From Diadophis punctatus similis (Eukaryota > Chordata > Lepidosauria > Squamata > Dipsadidae): DNA of 64,000 bases. A model generated the notes under the pieces. The model was given only the letters and a program-made list of their open reading frames with translations. It did not search any database and had not been told where the DNA came from. The stretch spans positions 166,911,034 through 166,975,033 of the forward strand of contig JALIGW010000002.1 in the NCBI GenBank assembly GCA_023053685.1, in the 5' to 3' direction. The position numbers and the translations under genes were made by a program. Below are positions 22,955 through 35,369 of this stretch, piece by piece. The stretch's first letter is position 1. Each line of letters starts with the position of its first letter.

Positions 22955-23150
22955 GTAGGACACGGTTGTCCAAACTTTTGGCTCACCTGGGCCACATTGA
23001 GTGAAGAGGCTACATAATATATATATATATATAATATAGTTAATGTATGTAAATCGCATAATAATATTAAAAGTTGACAACCTTGTATTACTAGCTGTCC
23101 AGGGCTCATGCAGTTAATGGGCCGCGGATTGGACGTCTGGTCTAGGGTAT
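22955..23150. mobile_element. Decayed hAT-like element
   Basis: Left end gttgtccaaacttttggctc, right end gggccgcggattggacgtct. These look like the two ends of a CAGTGGTGTCCAAACTTTT-type hAT-like element. An AT microsatellite lies inside. No clean 8-bp duplication was found, so the limits are approximate. Confidence 0.5.
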
Positions 23151-23399
23151 TTGAATCCCCAGCAACAATGGTATTTTCTCAAAACAATGTTGTGTCCTGT
23201 TGAAACTCTTTCTCATTATCGGTTCCAAGTCCTCACTTTAGCAAAACTCTCAAGGAGAAAGATGGTTTGACAGTTTTGTAGCTCCCACTTCATAAGACCA
23301 ATTATGTTTTTAGTTCATGTGTGACCATGTTGGCAAAAGAGTGAGAAAACACTATTTCTCACTCCTTTATTAACTTATTTACTTGATCTATACTAAATA

Positions 23400-24275
23400 T
23401 AGATCAAGAGAAGCTGGATGGAAAAGATCAGTGTGGTTTTAAAATGGATGAAGAAACGTCAGTAAAATAAAAACTATGCTAATGACACCATTCTGATAAC
23501 TGAAAGTGCAATAATCTCCAAACTCTAGAATAATAGTCAAGTACACAGTGAAAAAATGAGACTAAATAGGGACTAAAATTAAACATAAAAAGGACTGAAT
23601 TAATGAGAATAGGTACAACCAGCTTTAAAACTGGTACTAAAGATAGTGAAGTGGTGGATACCTTCTGTCTTTTAAAACCAACTGTCAACAGTAAAGGAAG
23701 AAGCAGTCAAGAAATATGCTGCAGTCTAGTACTCGGTAGAGCAGCCACAAAGACTTGCAGGAAATATTCAGATGCTGTGATATAACTATACCTCCAAAGA
23801 TCAGTATAATACAAGCAATGGTATTCCCTCTGATACTCTATGGAAGTGAAAATTGGACTTTGAAGAAGCAGGATAAGAAGACTATTGACACTCTTGAACT
23901 TTGGTATTGGAGAAGACTCCTGAGAATACCCTGAACAGCCACAGAAACAATTAAGTAATCACTGGAAATAATCAACCCAGAGTTCTCCCTCGAGGTTCAA
24001 AGGCCCAAGCTCAAATTATCCTGTTTCAGAACTATTATGTAAAGATGCAGCTTTCTGGAGAAGACTTTCATGCTTGTAAAGCTGAAAAAAGAGATGCGAT
24101 TGACTAGCAGCAAGGTGGAGGGACTCAATTACAGCGGCGATGAGTGCACCATTGAAGGATTTGAAGGACCAGATTTGGAACAGAGTGTCATGGAGAAAAT
24201 CGATACAGTTGCTAAGAGCCAACAACAACTTGATGGCACATAACCAATAAATAACCAGACCAATGCACACAGGCT
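23400..24275 (+). pseudogene. BovB (RTE-type) LINE, decayed reverse transcriptase C-terminal part
   Basis: Multi-frame reading gives YANDTILITES (the YADD box with a substitution), then text matching the BovB region LWYWRRLLRIP and, later, LKDQIWNRVSWRKSIQLLR-like text. It ends in tgatggcacataaccaataa. Stops and frameshifts are many. BovB is widespread in squamates and is known for horizontal transfer. Confidence 0.75.
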
Positions 24276-25138
24276 AACTGTGGCTCAGTGGGGTGATGGA
24301 AGCTACTTTTTCATTTACCATTTATGCGGAAAGGGAAAATTTTTGCTACTCCAGGATTTGAACCTGTTCAAGGCAAAATGATTAAATTAAGTTCTTTTCT
24401 CCCAAATCTCAATTTGTTGCATGTAAACAAGAGAAGACAACTGTGGATCATCCTAAAACTACATTTGTGCTATTGGGGTGTGGAAGAGGAACTGGTATGA
24501 TAAACCCCTACCTGGCTGGTAAATCATATGGCAAAAATGGAAAATTAAAATCTAGTGAGAAGATAGTAAAATTGAGCCTACAACTAAAATAACCTCCGGA
24601 TTTAGAGAGAGGGAGAGAGCACTAGCATTAGGTATAAATTATTTTTGAGTTGTGGTCTTCATTTTATGAAAAGCAAATGAAAATTTAGAAGAGAATGCTC
24701 ATTTACATTATGTTCTGAATAAATCTCAACAAAATTTCACTATTATTATAGACGTTTGGTAGCAGCTCCATTTTCTACAATATCCTGGAGGAACGTGAGG
24801 CAATTTCTCACTTTGCGTTTGTTAAGAAGTCATGCAAGTATAAAAGACTGAACACATTTCAGAACCGTGAAAGGTTCCCTACGAGTATTTTGAAATTGTT
24901 TTCTTAAAGAAAAATGAAAATGTGATTGAAATAGAATTAATTACAGGCTTGTGAACAAAGTTGCTATGTATACTCCAGTATAATCGAGCAAAAGAAAAGC
25001 TCAAAGCAAGCACTCGATCATTAATAAAAAGCCTTCCACCCCAAATTAAGGCGGTGGGGGGGGGGGAGAAGATAATCAATGCTTTATACCTAGCATACAG
25101 CCTATATTTTTGGCAAAGATAAAAACTTTTGCATCATA
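24276..25138. other. Intronic sequence
   Basis: Nothing recognised except a G run at 25055-25066. Confidence 0.5.
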
Positions 25139-25449
25139 CAGGTCGTTTTTGACTTATTATCATAATTGGGACCAGAGGTTCTATTCCTAAGCAAGGCGGT
25201 TGTTAAGTGACTCACACTCGATTCTACAATCTTTGTTGCCACAGTTATTAAGGGAATGTCTGCAGTTATTAAGTAAGGCTTTCCCTTATTGGATTTGCTT
25301 GTGGGAAACCATCTGGAAGGTCACAAATGGCAGTCATGTGACCCTTGGATGCTGCAACGGTTGTAAACACATGCCAGTTGCTAAGTAACTAACTTTTGAT
25401 CACCTGACCGTGGGGATGCTGGGATGGTCATAAGGGTGAGGACCAGCTG
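25139..25449. mobile_element. TA-flanked inverted-repeat DNA element (Tigger/mariner-like)
   Basis: 311 bp from CAGGTCGTTTTTGACTTA to GGTCATAAGGGTGAGGACCA plus GCTG, with TA on both sides. The termini are imperfect inverted repeats. Relatives are at 30064-31251, 42353-42545 and 56335-56557. The superfamily is inference from the TA target and CAG-like ends; no transposase is seen. Confidence 0.6.
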
Positions 25450-26140
25450 TAAATCATTGCTTGCATCCCATTTTGATTGTCTGGTGTTTAGTGAAACCAA
25501 GATTGTTATGCCAGATGGATTTTTATGTTCCAACAACTTCCTTTATCATAATCTCAAATAAACGAACAGAGCTGCTCCTGAAAAGCTGTGTTTTTTTAAC
25601 CTTATGGCTTATACCAGCACATAGACAGATGAACAATATTCATAGGAAGAATTGGTTATTAGGTAAAAGTTTTTCCTTTACGTTGCACAATGCAACTGTC
25701 AGAATGAGGTGTTTGGCTGGAGCACGTGTTTTTATCACTTCTCTCTCCACATATTTAAAAAGATAGGTGCCAAATTTTAGTGATGCACAACTTTTCAAAC
25801 AAAAGTGGGTGGCATGCATATTTTATGCAAATATCTACAATCCTCTTGTGTAACTTATGAAAACATTTCAGGATTTGAGCATAAAGGTCATAGTGCAAGT
25901 ACATATTTTAGTCCCATTAATACCATTAAAACTAGAAGAAAGGAGCTTTGAAGTATTCAATGTCACTTTTGTGTCTATGCAGCAGCTGTGCATTTCCTCT
26001 CAAATCTTATGGCGTGCATGGCTGTGGAAATGGTATATGAAACCAACCAACCAACCAACCAATAAATAAATGTTCTAATAGAGACTCTTGGATATATTTA
26101 TTTTCCACAGACCATGTGTTGGTAACCTTCCCAAAGTATA
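25450..26140. other. Intronic sequence with a short (AACC)n
   Basis: (AACC)n then (AAAT)n at 26041-26068. Otherwise nothing recognised. Confidence 0.5.
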
Positions 26141-26629
26141 CAGATCATTCAGAAAGTATTCAGACCCCCTTCACTTTTGTCAATTTTGTTGTGCTGCAGC
26201 CTGATTCTGCAGTTGTTGAAATTCATTTTTCCCCATTAATCTACATTCAGTACCCCATAATGACACAGTGAAAACAGAATTTTAGAAATGTCTGTAAATA
26301 TATTAAAAAGAAAAAAAACTGAAATATCACATTGGCATTAATATTCAGACCCTTTGCAACATCACATGAAATTTAGCTCTGGTGCGTCCCATTTCTCTTG
26401 ATCGTTGCTGACATGTTTCTACACCTTGAATGGAGTCCACCTGTGGTAAATTGTCAGCTGTGACACCTTCTATAGAAATCTGTGTGCCTTTCCAAATCAT
26501 GTCCAATCAATTTAATTTAGCTTTTTCTTTTTAATAAATAAAAATGAATTTCAACAACTGCAGAATCAGGCTGCAGCATAACAAAATTGACAAAAGTGAA
26601 GGGGGTCTGAATACTTTTTGAATGCACTG
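26141..26629. mobile_element. Tc1-like element, internally deleted, long inverted repeats
   Basis: 489 bp flanked by TA. The first and last 95 or so bases are inverted repeats carrying ttcagaaagtattcagaccc and its complement. This terminal text, and an internal tattcagaccctttgcaaca, match what I recall of Tc1 elements common in teleost fishes and lampreys. There is no transposase ORF. Confidence 0.8.
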
Positions 26630-26631
26630 TA

Positions 26632-27329
26632 CATAAAAGAACTCAAGGTAACAGAATTGTACAAGTTCTATATACCATTTAAATGAATGTATTCAATTCT
26701 GAATGTAAGAAAATGCTGACGCTGCCTCATGTACAGCTTAATGTTGTAGACTATTGTATTTTTGGAAGAATGAAGAGGATGGAAAGAATTATTTATCCCA
26801 ATTAAAGATTAATACATACCCTTCTGTTCACCTCAAACCAGACTGAATATTGCATGAAGGCTTTAACAATAGCTCATGTGAATGATCACAAACCATCCAC
26901 TGCCCTCACCGAGGGTGAAAGGAATATACAGGGGAGTCTTTAAAGGAAAGCATGTTTAACATTATACAAAAAGAGATCTGATTAGAAAGATGTACTGCCC
27001 TGGAGCCAAGAAAAGCCTGGATCCATCTTTGCCTTTCCCCCACCCACAACTACAATTCATACCTTAGGGGAAGAGCAGAAGCTATGGTGATTTGTTTTTA
27101 GGGAGAAGCAAATTCATTGGGCTATACTCACTGGAAGTAGGGAGGTAGGAACTGATCCAGAGTGTACCAGAAGCTACCAGAAGCTACAGCCCATCAGATC
27201 TGAAATCCTTAAATGGGAAATATTCAATCTGAGCCCCTAGTATTTATCCTCTCAAAATCTACATGTTACTTTTTCATTTATCAAATTTCTTTCCTTCTTT
27301 TTCCTCAGAAGCTTACCTGGGGATTTCCT
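26632..27329. other. Intronic sequence
   Basis: Nothing recognised. Confidence 0.5.
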
Positions 27330-27790
27330 TTTATTGTATGGCCACCAGAACCATGTAGGTTAGGTTAAGAGAGATTAATATGCTGATGACACCCAGCTGA
27401 ATGTCTCAGACCATGGTGAGTGAAGTGATGCTGTGACTTCCCTCTTGTAGTGCCTGGAGGCTGTTAGGGCCTGGATGGGGACCAATGGGCTGAAACTGAA
27501 CCCTGGCAAAACAGAATGGCTCTGCGATTGGGGTTCTTCGACCTATGGAGAATTACCATCTCAGGTGTTGGAGTTCTCCTGGACTCATGACTCTTGGTAG
27601 AGGAGCAGGGACCTTTGAGCAACAGAGGAACTTTGAGCAACTGCGAGCTGTGAATCAGATACATCTTTCCTGGGCCAGGAATCCCTACTCACAGTCACCC
27701 ATGCTCTAGTCACCTCCATCTTGACTATCACAATGTGCTCTATATGGGACTGCCCTGAGAAACTTCAGTTACACAAAATCAAATCTAAAT
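27330..27790 (+). pseudogene. CR1 LINE ORF2 fragment, reverse transcriptase
   Basis: Multi-frame translation gives MLMTPS/ADDTQLNVS (the YADD catalytic box region), then WRLLGPGWGPMG and LNPGKTEWL-like text, and a late TSILTITMCSIWDCP corresponding to TSRLDYCNALYMGLP of CR1. Several frameshifts and stops. The matching region of another copy is at 45000-45670 on the minus strand. Confidence 0.8.
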
Positions 27791-28342
27791 AGATTTTGGA
27801 TTTTTCACATATGCAACTGTTATTCATCAAAAGGTATTCCTCAGTTTGTGAAACTCATGCAGATTTTTAACATGACTCCCTATCCCTATTCTCCTAACAT
27901 ATTATCTTCATTGGCTGGAAATCTGATGTACAACACAGAAGCTTTGAATTTTAATTAGCATGTGGACTGGTTCATACAATAATTCCTTTAGACCAGCATA
28001 TATTTATTCATGATTCATTTGATCAATAATGAGGACAATAGTACAAAATTACTTAACAATAATATAACATAATAAACAAAGAGATTATAAAAACATTTAC
28101 AATTTTTTTGAAACCATATGTAAACTTCCAATAACACAACATGCATTTTCTGCTTGGAGAACTAGAGAAAATTAGAAAAACTGAGAGATGTGTTAACATG
28201 AACAAAACTAAAACCAGGAACTTTAGCTTTAACCTAATATCTTTTGCTTTACACTCTTTAATGGGATGGCACATTAAAACATACTATATCACATAGTATT
28301 TAAATACATAGAATGAGAACCTGTAAGTGAAATGAATTATTC
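27791..28342. other. Intronic sequence
   Basis: Nothing recognised. Confidence 0.5.
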
Positions 28343-28350
28343 TCTCAGAG

Positions 28351-28613
28351 CAGGGGTGGGTTCTAACTTATCTCATTGCCGGTTCGCTCCCTCCTGCGCC
28401 GCATGGGCGCACCGCGTGGGCGAGTGCGTGCTTTGCGCATGCGCGCATGCACAGTGACAAAAAAGCCAAAAAATTTTTTTAAAAAAACAAAGCCGAAAAA
28501 AAAGATGGCGACCGCATGCACAGTGCCGGTACTCGGCTTCTGCACATGCTCAGAAGGGAAAATAATAATACTAATACTAATACTAATACTAATACTAATA
28601 CTAATACTAATAC

Positions 28614-28680
<67 letters not shown>

Positions 28681-28799
28681 GATGGCGGTACCCACGGACT
28701 GGCACCGACCAAACCGGGTCAGTGACATCATCATGACATCACCAGCGGGTCGCTACCAGTTCTGGAGAACAGGTCCGAACTGTGAGGAACCCACCCCTG
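28351..28799 (+). mobile_element. hAT-like nonautonomous element carrying an expanded microsatellite
   Basis: 449 bp from CAGGGGTGGGTTCTAACTTA to GAGGAACCCACCCCTG, flanked by the perfect 8-bp duplication tctcagag (28343-28350 and 28800-28807). Inside, the A-rich linker of the family has become (ACTAAT)n then (AAT)n over 28561-28679. Confidence 0.93.
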
Positions 28800-28807
28800 T
28801 CTCAGAG

Positions 28808-30061
28808 TAATAGAAATATAAAATGAAAAGGGAATATTCACTCCAGTGAACACGGATTACTTTTCAAGAGAGATGACAGGTATCAGGCCAATGAACAGCA
28901 ATTAAAAGAATATTAAATTGAGGCAGAATCTATGAAAATTTTCACAATGTTCCATATTGCTTTACAAGCTTATTAGATATAGTCTATTGCTGAAAAATTC
29001 TCAAAACAGCTTAATTGCTTGGTGCTGAAATATATATTGAAGTCAACCAGTCAACTTTTCTAGAAATACTTTGCAACTTTTAACTTAATTAGGAAATGTG
29101 TTCCTTATATATTATTTCATGGACATAAATTGTAGAAGGAAATCAAAGGTGGCTGGGAGAGGAAGGTAGGTAATGCCAACATCAATCAAAATCAGCATTA
29201 GAGGTACAATGAAGATACTGTAATACCCATCAAATAATCCAGAGCCATTTCTTTTTCTTAGCAAATAAAAATATATGAATATAAAAGTTAGCATAACGGC
29301 AGAATTGGGGAAAAAAATAAAATGTAGACACTAAAAAAGCTGCTATTAAAAATAGGCAGACATCTATAAACAAGAAAACAACAGGAAGAGAAAATTTAGA
29401 ATGCTTTGGTTACTTTAGCAAAATTTAAGGATGTGACATCCTACTGAAGAAATTCTTAGGATTGTTGCATAAACAGTTTAGCTCCAATTTAGGACCCAAA
29501 AGGGAATCTCCTCCTCAGTTTCTTTGCACAAAAATAAAATGGCTTAAGAAAATCATGGCAGCTTGAACAGTTCACAAATGGAAGCCCGACCACAGGATCT
29601 TGAGCCTTAAAATGCTTGGTCTTCAAATGGCAACCACAAAGGATTTCTGTTAAACACAATCAACACTAGGCAAGCAGTTTGGTTACACAAACATTTCGGA
29701 TCACTGACGCTATGCTGATTCAACCACTGCCTCAGCTTAGCTTTGAAATAAACCAAAACCCACAGAAACTAGGGCAACTGAGAAAAATATGCTGTAAAAA
29801 TGTCATGCCTCATGTACCAAACCAGAAACAAAGGAATGATTACATTTGAGGGAAAATTCTAAGCTACACAAGAATTATGACAAATTATATTTGGGGGAGG
29901 AAAAAAAACTTCTTCCTTTTCTTCCCTACATTTTTTTTTACAAATCATTATACTGATGATTATGATAATATTCCTTCAAGTAATTGGTATACTAATTGAA
30001 ATAATATATCTAAATACACAGGATAGCAAAGTTATTCTGTATGTACTTAGGCTAAAATGAC
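28808..30061. other. Intronic sequence
   Basis: AT-rich, nothing recognised. Confidence 0.5.
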
Positions 30062-30063
30062 TA

Positions 30064-31251
30064 CAGCAAGCAGTCCTTGACATACGACCACAATTGGGAT
30101 GGAATTGTGGTCATTCATTGAAACAGTTGTTAAGTGATATGCCCGTGTGACCACTTGCTCCATGACTGCAATCCCAGTACTCCCAGTTGTCATTAAGGGA
30201 CCACATGGGTCATTAAGTAGAATACCAGGACAGAGCCCACATACCACTCCACCATTCCTGGGTCCACTTGCCTTTTTCTGCACACCTGGCCAATGTGAGC
30301 CATGGCCTTTCTACCTCACGCCATGCTGCAAAGCATCCATTCTTGCGATTTTTGGAAAGCTCCTTCTCCAAAGTGTGAAATCTGGAGAAAGGCCCTTCCA
30401 AATGATTATGAGAATGATAGTGTTTGCTAGCTTTCCAGCCTTCCTTGGGCTAGAAAGCTAGCAAACACCATCATTCCGAAGGCTAGAAAGTATTTTTTTT
30501 TTTCATGTTCAGAAGAGAATACCTCAGGGATCGGCAACCTTAAACACTCAAAGAGCCACAAAGGTCCTAAACAGACCCCCCCATTCAATTCTGGAGCCGA
30601 CCGGAAGTCCAGTTCCCCCACCACAGAGTCTCCTCCTAGCGCGGCATCCTTTTTCCTCTCCTTGCCCTAGCTTAAAGCCCTATCAATTGTGGAGTCGACC
30701 GGAAAACCTGCCCCTTGCCATAGAGTCTCCTCCTGGCGCACCATGCTTCCTCCCCAACCGGAAGTTCCTCTCAAAATTGTGGTGCTGACTGACGACAGGG
30801 AGCCGCATTAGAGGGGTGAAAGAGCCACAGGTTGCAGACACCTGGAATACCTAAATCAGGCTGCAGAGACATTATTTGAATCTTTGGTTATGAGAGCCCC
30901 ATTTCTGCAGCCCAGCTGAGGGACTGACCTCCACTTGCCAGGCAGATCTTTCATCTAGCCCTCTTGGCAGGCAGCAGCACCTTGCAATCTTCCCTGCTGG
31001 CTTTCCCATTGATTTTCTGGGGAAATCAGCAGAGAGGATTGCAAATGGCAACCATATGATCACAGGGTGCTTGGCAACTAGTCTAAGTGCAAAAGGTTGA
31101 CAGCAGCCAAAATATGGTCATGTGACTGTGGGGTAGAGTGTTGGTCCGACATTTTACAATGAGCAGAAGTGCTTTACAAGCTATAAAGCACCCTTTCTGA
31201 CATAATTTGGGATGTTTGTTAAACAACTGGTTGTAATACTTGGACTACCTG
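30064..31251. mobile_element. TA-flanked inverted-repeat DNA element, interrupted by a hAT-like insertion
   Basis: Starts CAGCAAGCAGTCCTTGACAT and ends acttggactacctg, with TA at both sides (30062-30063, 31252-31253). The ends resemble those of 25139-25449. A near-perfect 29-bp hairpin lies at 30412-30476, and a hAT-like element with its own target duplication lies at 30525-30844. Confidence 0.6.
30525..30844. mobile_element. hAT-like nonautonomous element nested in a TA-flanked element
   Basis: 320 bp from CAGGGATCGGCAACCTTAAA to CACAGGTTGCAGACACCTG, flanked by perfect gaatacct (30517-30524 and 30845-30852). The interior holds two related CCGGAA-containing segments. Its ends differ from those of the CAGGGGTGGGTT family. 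Confidence 0.9.
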
Positions 31252-31253
31252 TA

Positions 31254-33657
31254 CAGATGACAATTTTGTAATTTTGTGCATACATATGTGTTGTAGGAAA
31301 CAAAGGACAGGCTATTTATATCCTATGATCTGATCTGGCCCATTTTGCAACTTGATCTTTCTTTTGCTAACTGCTTCCCCTCACCAAATTTGATATACTT
31401 CTATTCTGCTTTCAGACAATTATCAGACAGACACCATCCTGAGCCTCTTACCATAATTTCTTGCAAAATTTCCATTGGTTGAAAAGAGTAAAAAAATAAA
31501 TATGTTACTATACAATTTTGCTACTTATCCATTATTAATCTAAAAATGCTGCACTTAAAAACCATTAATTTCAAACCAAAATATACATTTTCGTCATGCG
31601 GAAGTATTGCCTTTGTGGAAGTATAAAAATGTTGTTCTCCAACTTGTTTATGCAATTTAAATTTTTACACATTTCTGTTTATATTTATATTAAAACACTG
31701 ATTTTAATCAAATGGCCCATACGCATACACACACACACCAAAGCGCATTTAACTGGCATGAGATATTAAAAGACTAAAGCGGGAATTTCCAGGCAATACT
31801 GGATTTCAGAGAGTACCCTGGACCAGCAAATAGCAACATAAATAGTCATCTTAACGGAGCAATAGAGCTATCTACTATAAATAGCAGGAATTGGTGGGAA
31901 ATATTCACATTGTAGAAACTGGAGCACAAAGCAGGGTTGGTTAATTAATGAACTGCTTGTAGAACTCATGTTTAGAGGATTGTATTCTTATTTCCAGTCT
32001 TAGCGATATATAGAAAGCCCATTTGTTTGCTTTAGTTTCCAAAAAATAAACAAATAGGTCTGTATCTGTGTCTGAATTTCAGACTGAATCTACCCAGTCC
32101 TAGTTCAAGATTTTAACTAGTAGATATAATGTGAATATATCTCTGACACTTTGTGGAGGTGGGCAAAAACACCTGAGAGAGGCCAAATGACAAAACCAAC
32201 CAAATGACAATGCAGGACACAAGCTCTGCCCCTTTTGTACATGCACACAGATCTGTATGGAGCGTCACAAGGTTGCAATCTTTCTTTCATCATTCTAAAA
32301 GAAAAATCAAATTCTGTGGAAGCCTCTGAGTGGAACAAAATGTATTGGGACACTGTCACAGAGGAACTGGGCTTTAAAATCCTTCACCCTCACAACTCTT
32401 ATATGAAGTTAAGTCACCCAAAGCAATTATTAATTAGGGAAGGAGGAATCCAAGAAGCACAATTTCCCATGGTGGATAATAGCACCTTAAGAGAGCAAAA
32501 TACATAGAATTATTCATGAAGGAAGAAAATACAGGCACTTTTGATTTAAGTTCAGCATCCTTCATATCAAGTTTGATTTTGGCTCAGAAAGCATGAGACC
32601 TTTCCTTTCCTTTCCTTCTTTCCTCTTTCCTTCCCTTCCCTTCCCCCTTTACCCTACCTTGCAGGTTAGTACAATGTAAAGATAAGTAAAGTCAAAAGTA
32701 AAGCTCAACTTTTGGTTCCCACAAGGATACATTTATGTAGTTATCCTGGCAGCAATAAAAGTATGGATTGCCACCGCCTTCTGGATTTTCCCTCAAATTC
32801 ATAGTTTAAAGTGCTGATATTTTCCATAGGTCTCCCTTCCAAACATTAAACAGGTTCAATATTGCTCAGATGCCAAGCAAATCAAGCGAAAACTACCCAA
32901 GTGTCATTCCATGAAAATCACACATATATTTGTGCTTTACAGTGCTATTATAGAGAGACTGAACAGTTAAACTGATTTTTCATCTGACTGTCTATCAGCT
33001 ATTCATCCTTTCCATCTAATTTATATAATGCTTCCTCAGATTCTTCTAGATCAATATAGTACAAGTCACACTTATTCTGTCTTTTACACCAGTCTGTGAG
33101 GTATAAATGCTGTACCCATTTTCTATTATTGCCCAATTTTGTGAAATCACTGTAATTTATAGTGTCTTACAGAACGAAAGTTTTTCCAAAAATACTTTTA
33201 CTTTTTATCCTCACAAAATAACTGTCTAATACCACAAATATATTTGATGTAGATTGCAAAGAGCCTGAAGAGATACTCTATGGGGATTCCAACTTTGGTA
33301 TTAAAAGAAGCTTGAATTCTATTCTCAGACTCAGTCCTCATTGGCTGAAGGGACGGTGTCATCCCATTCTTGGAGGTTAGCTCCACCCACTATGGAGAAG
33401 CTTGCATTCTTCAGTACAAGCAGGTGCTCTAATAAAATCATTCCTAGCAAGAGCTTGTGTTGGTATGGATCATCAATACTAATCCGATTGAGTTACTTCT
33501 TGGTCATGCCAGGAATGACTGGGAATCCTACCCCCTCTACCAAGACAACTTATTCTGGAGCTGGAGATTTGGGAACAGCATCTATACTCTTAAGTTACCT
33601 CTTTTCAATTTGAAACCAGTAGCAAAGCAAAAGGTTTATGAAAAACAGGATACTTAC
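31254..33657. other. Intronic sequence
   Basis: Apart from a (TTCC)-rich stretch at 32607-32650 and a short (AC)n near 31728, nothing is recognised. Confidence 0.5.
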
Positions 33658-33763
33658 TTTGCCAAGTGATTCGTGAGTAAATGGAGCATCTGTCTATTTT
33701 TCTCTGGAAGTCTGTGCACTAAGCTATGGATCTCTGAAATTCTGGATTCTTGATTCTCCAGTT
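33658..33763 (-). CDS. ARHGAP26: ARHGAP26 exon, middle of the RhoGAP domain
   Basis: 106 bp. The acceptor ends ctgcag at 33764 and the donor gtaagt starts at 33657. With two bases completing a Lys codon it reads LENQESRISEIHSLVHRLP, then EKNRQMLHLLTNHLA, and leaves AA for the next exon, which completes Asn. HxLP and the HL helix are typical of RhoGAP domains. Confidence 0.96.
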
Positions 33764-34024
33764 CTGCAGCAAGACAAAATACTCTTTTAGTGGAGTTTGA
33801 CTTTATGATTCAGCTACCAACAACAAAAAGCAAGCAGAAATCTATGAGTTTGCTTAACTGTACTAATATAATATGTATACTTGCCCCCATCTACTCTTTA
33901 CTCATATCAAAATTGTTAGATTCCACAAATCCATTTAAAAATAATTTTAAATTTTTAAGTACCTCAAATGTTATCTTAGGAAAACACTACATTTTGAAGA
34001 CAGAGACTGATGATATACAGAATA

Positions 34025-34290
34025 CAGAATAACAGAGTTGGAAGGGACCTCGGTCCAACCCATTGCTCAGGCAGGAAGACTTATACCATTCCAGACAAAT
34101 AATTGGTTGTCCAATCTCTTCCAGTGTTGGAGCATTTCCAACTTCTGGAGGCAAGCTGTTCCACTGATTAATTGTTCTAACTGTCAGGAAATTCCTCCTT
34201 AGTTCTAGGTTGCTTCTCTCCTCGATTAGTTTCCATCCACTGCTTCTTGTCCTGCCCTCAGGTGCTTTTATATCATAAAAGTATCTGAAC
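34025..34290 (-). pseudogene. CR1 LINE ORF2 C-terminus and 3' end
   Basis: The minus strand reads GRTRSSGWKLIEERSNLELR, then RNFLTVRTINQWNSLPPEV and NAPTLEEI, the conserved C-terminal tail of CR1 ORF2 (consensus F..RVV..WN.LP..VV.A). The ORF stays open over about 60 codons, so this piece is not very old. It ends in gttggaagggacct text typical of the CR1 3' region. Confidence 0.85.
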
Positions 34291-34299
34291 AATCAATCC

Positions 34300-35205
34300 T
34301 ATAGGACTGGACTTTTACAAATGCTACTCGTAACTACTCATATGTTATAGAAAAATAGTCGATTCACTGTACTGACCACTTCCTTCCTCTATCTCATCAT
34401 GAACTGCTGGGACTAGTGGAAGATAGCAATTGCAGTTAAAATCTCTTTTCTAGTTCAATAGGGAGTGGATTACCTCAATAGAAATAATGGGATTTCTTAT
34501 CTCAATTCCAGTTCCAGTGGAAAAAAAAAAGATGTGACAACTGTTGTGGCCAAAAGCTGACTAACCTAAAGCAACCAAATCACTTGTAAGGTATAACATG
34601 ATTTTATTTGCATGCTTACAAGCAAATGGAATTGCATTTGCAATTACAGCAAAGGAACATGTTTTTCTATAACATTCATCAGTTTCATGCAATGCAACAA
34701 CCCTCCCATGCTTTATCCATTGTTTCCCTATGTATTCCAATGGCGAAAGGAAAAAAGATAAAATCCCAGAACATACTTTTTCTTCCAAGTCCAAGTGCAG
34801 CCAACTGGGGCATATACAGTACAATCTTAATTCCCTCACTTGCATTTAGAAAATTGAAAAACCATTTAGAGATATTCAGAAAGAGGGAAATGGTCAATTG
34901 TCAATAGTAATAGCAGTTTCAAAGCAAAAGCCTTTTGCCTCTGAAAGGACCAGTTCCAGGGGAACAAAACTGGTATAGGACAATCATATCCTGCTTATGA
35001 GTTGTCAAAGTGTAGGGCTGTTCATCTTGAGGTATGTAGTGCTGGCGTGATTTATAGGCAACCTTCCTATTGACTTATATTCATAACCTCCATACATTAT
35101 TAAAATAAATATATTAAATTACTTCTATGCTAAACCTGAAAAATTGGGGAGGGGTCATTGGAACATTCTCATCTGTTCATGTGTCTGTGTACAGTATTTC
35201 TTTCT
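34300..35205. other. Intronic sequence
   Basis: Nothing recognised. Confidence 0.5.
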
Positions 35206-35218
35206 TCCTTTTTCCTCT

Positions 35219-35267
<49 letters not shown>

Positions 35268-35279
35268 TTCCTTCCTTCC

Positions 35280-35344
<65 letters not shown>

Positions 35345-35366
35345 TCTCTCTCTCTCTTTCTTTCAC
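35206..35366. repeat. (TTTC)n microsatellite with CT-rich interruptions
   Basis: About 30 TTTC units in two blocks separated by cttccttccttcctc. The phenylalanine/leucine/serine readings here are artefacts of the array. Confidence 0.98.
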
Positions 35367-35369
35367 ACC

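Noticed and set aside
28363..28810. Overlapping 123- and 144-codon ORFs with poly-Ile/Asn/Leu
   Set aside because: They translate the (ACTAAT)n(AAT)n array inside a hAT-like element in several frames on both strands.
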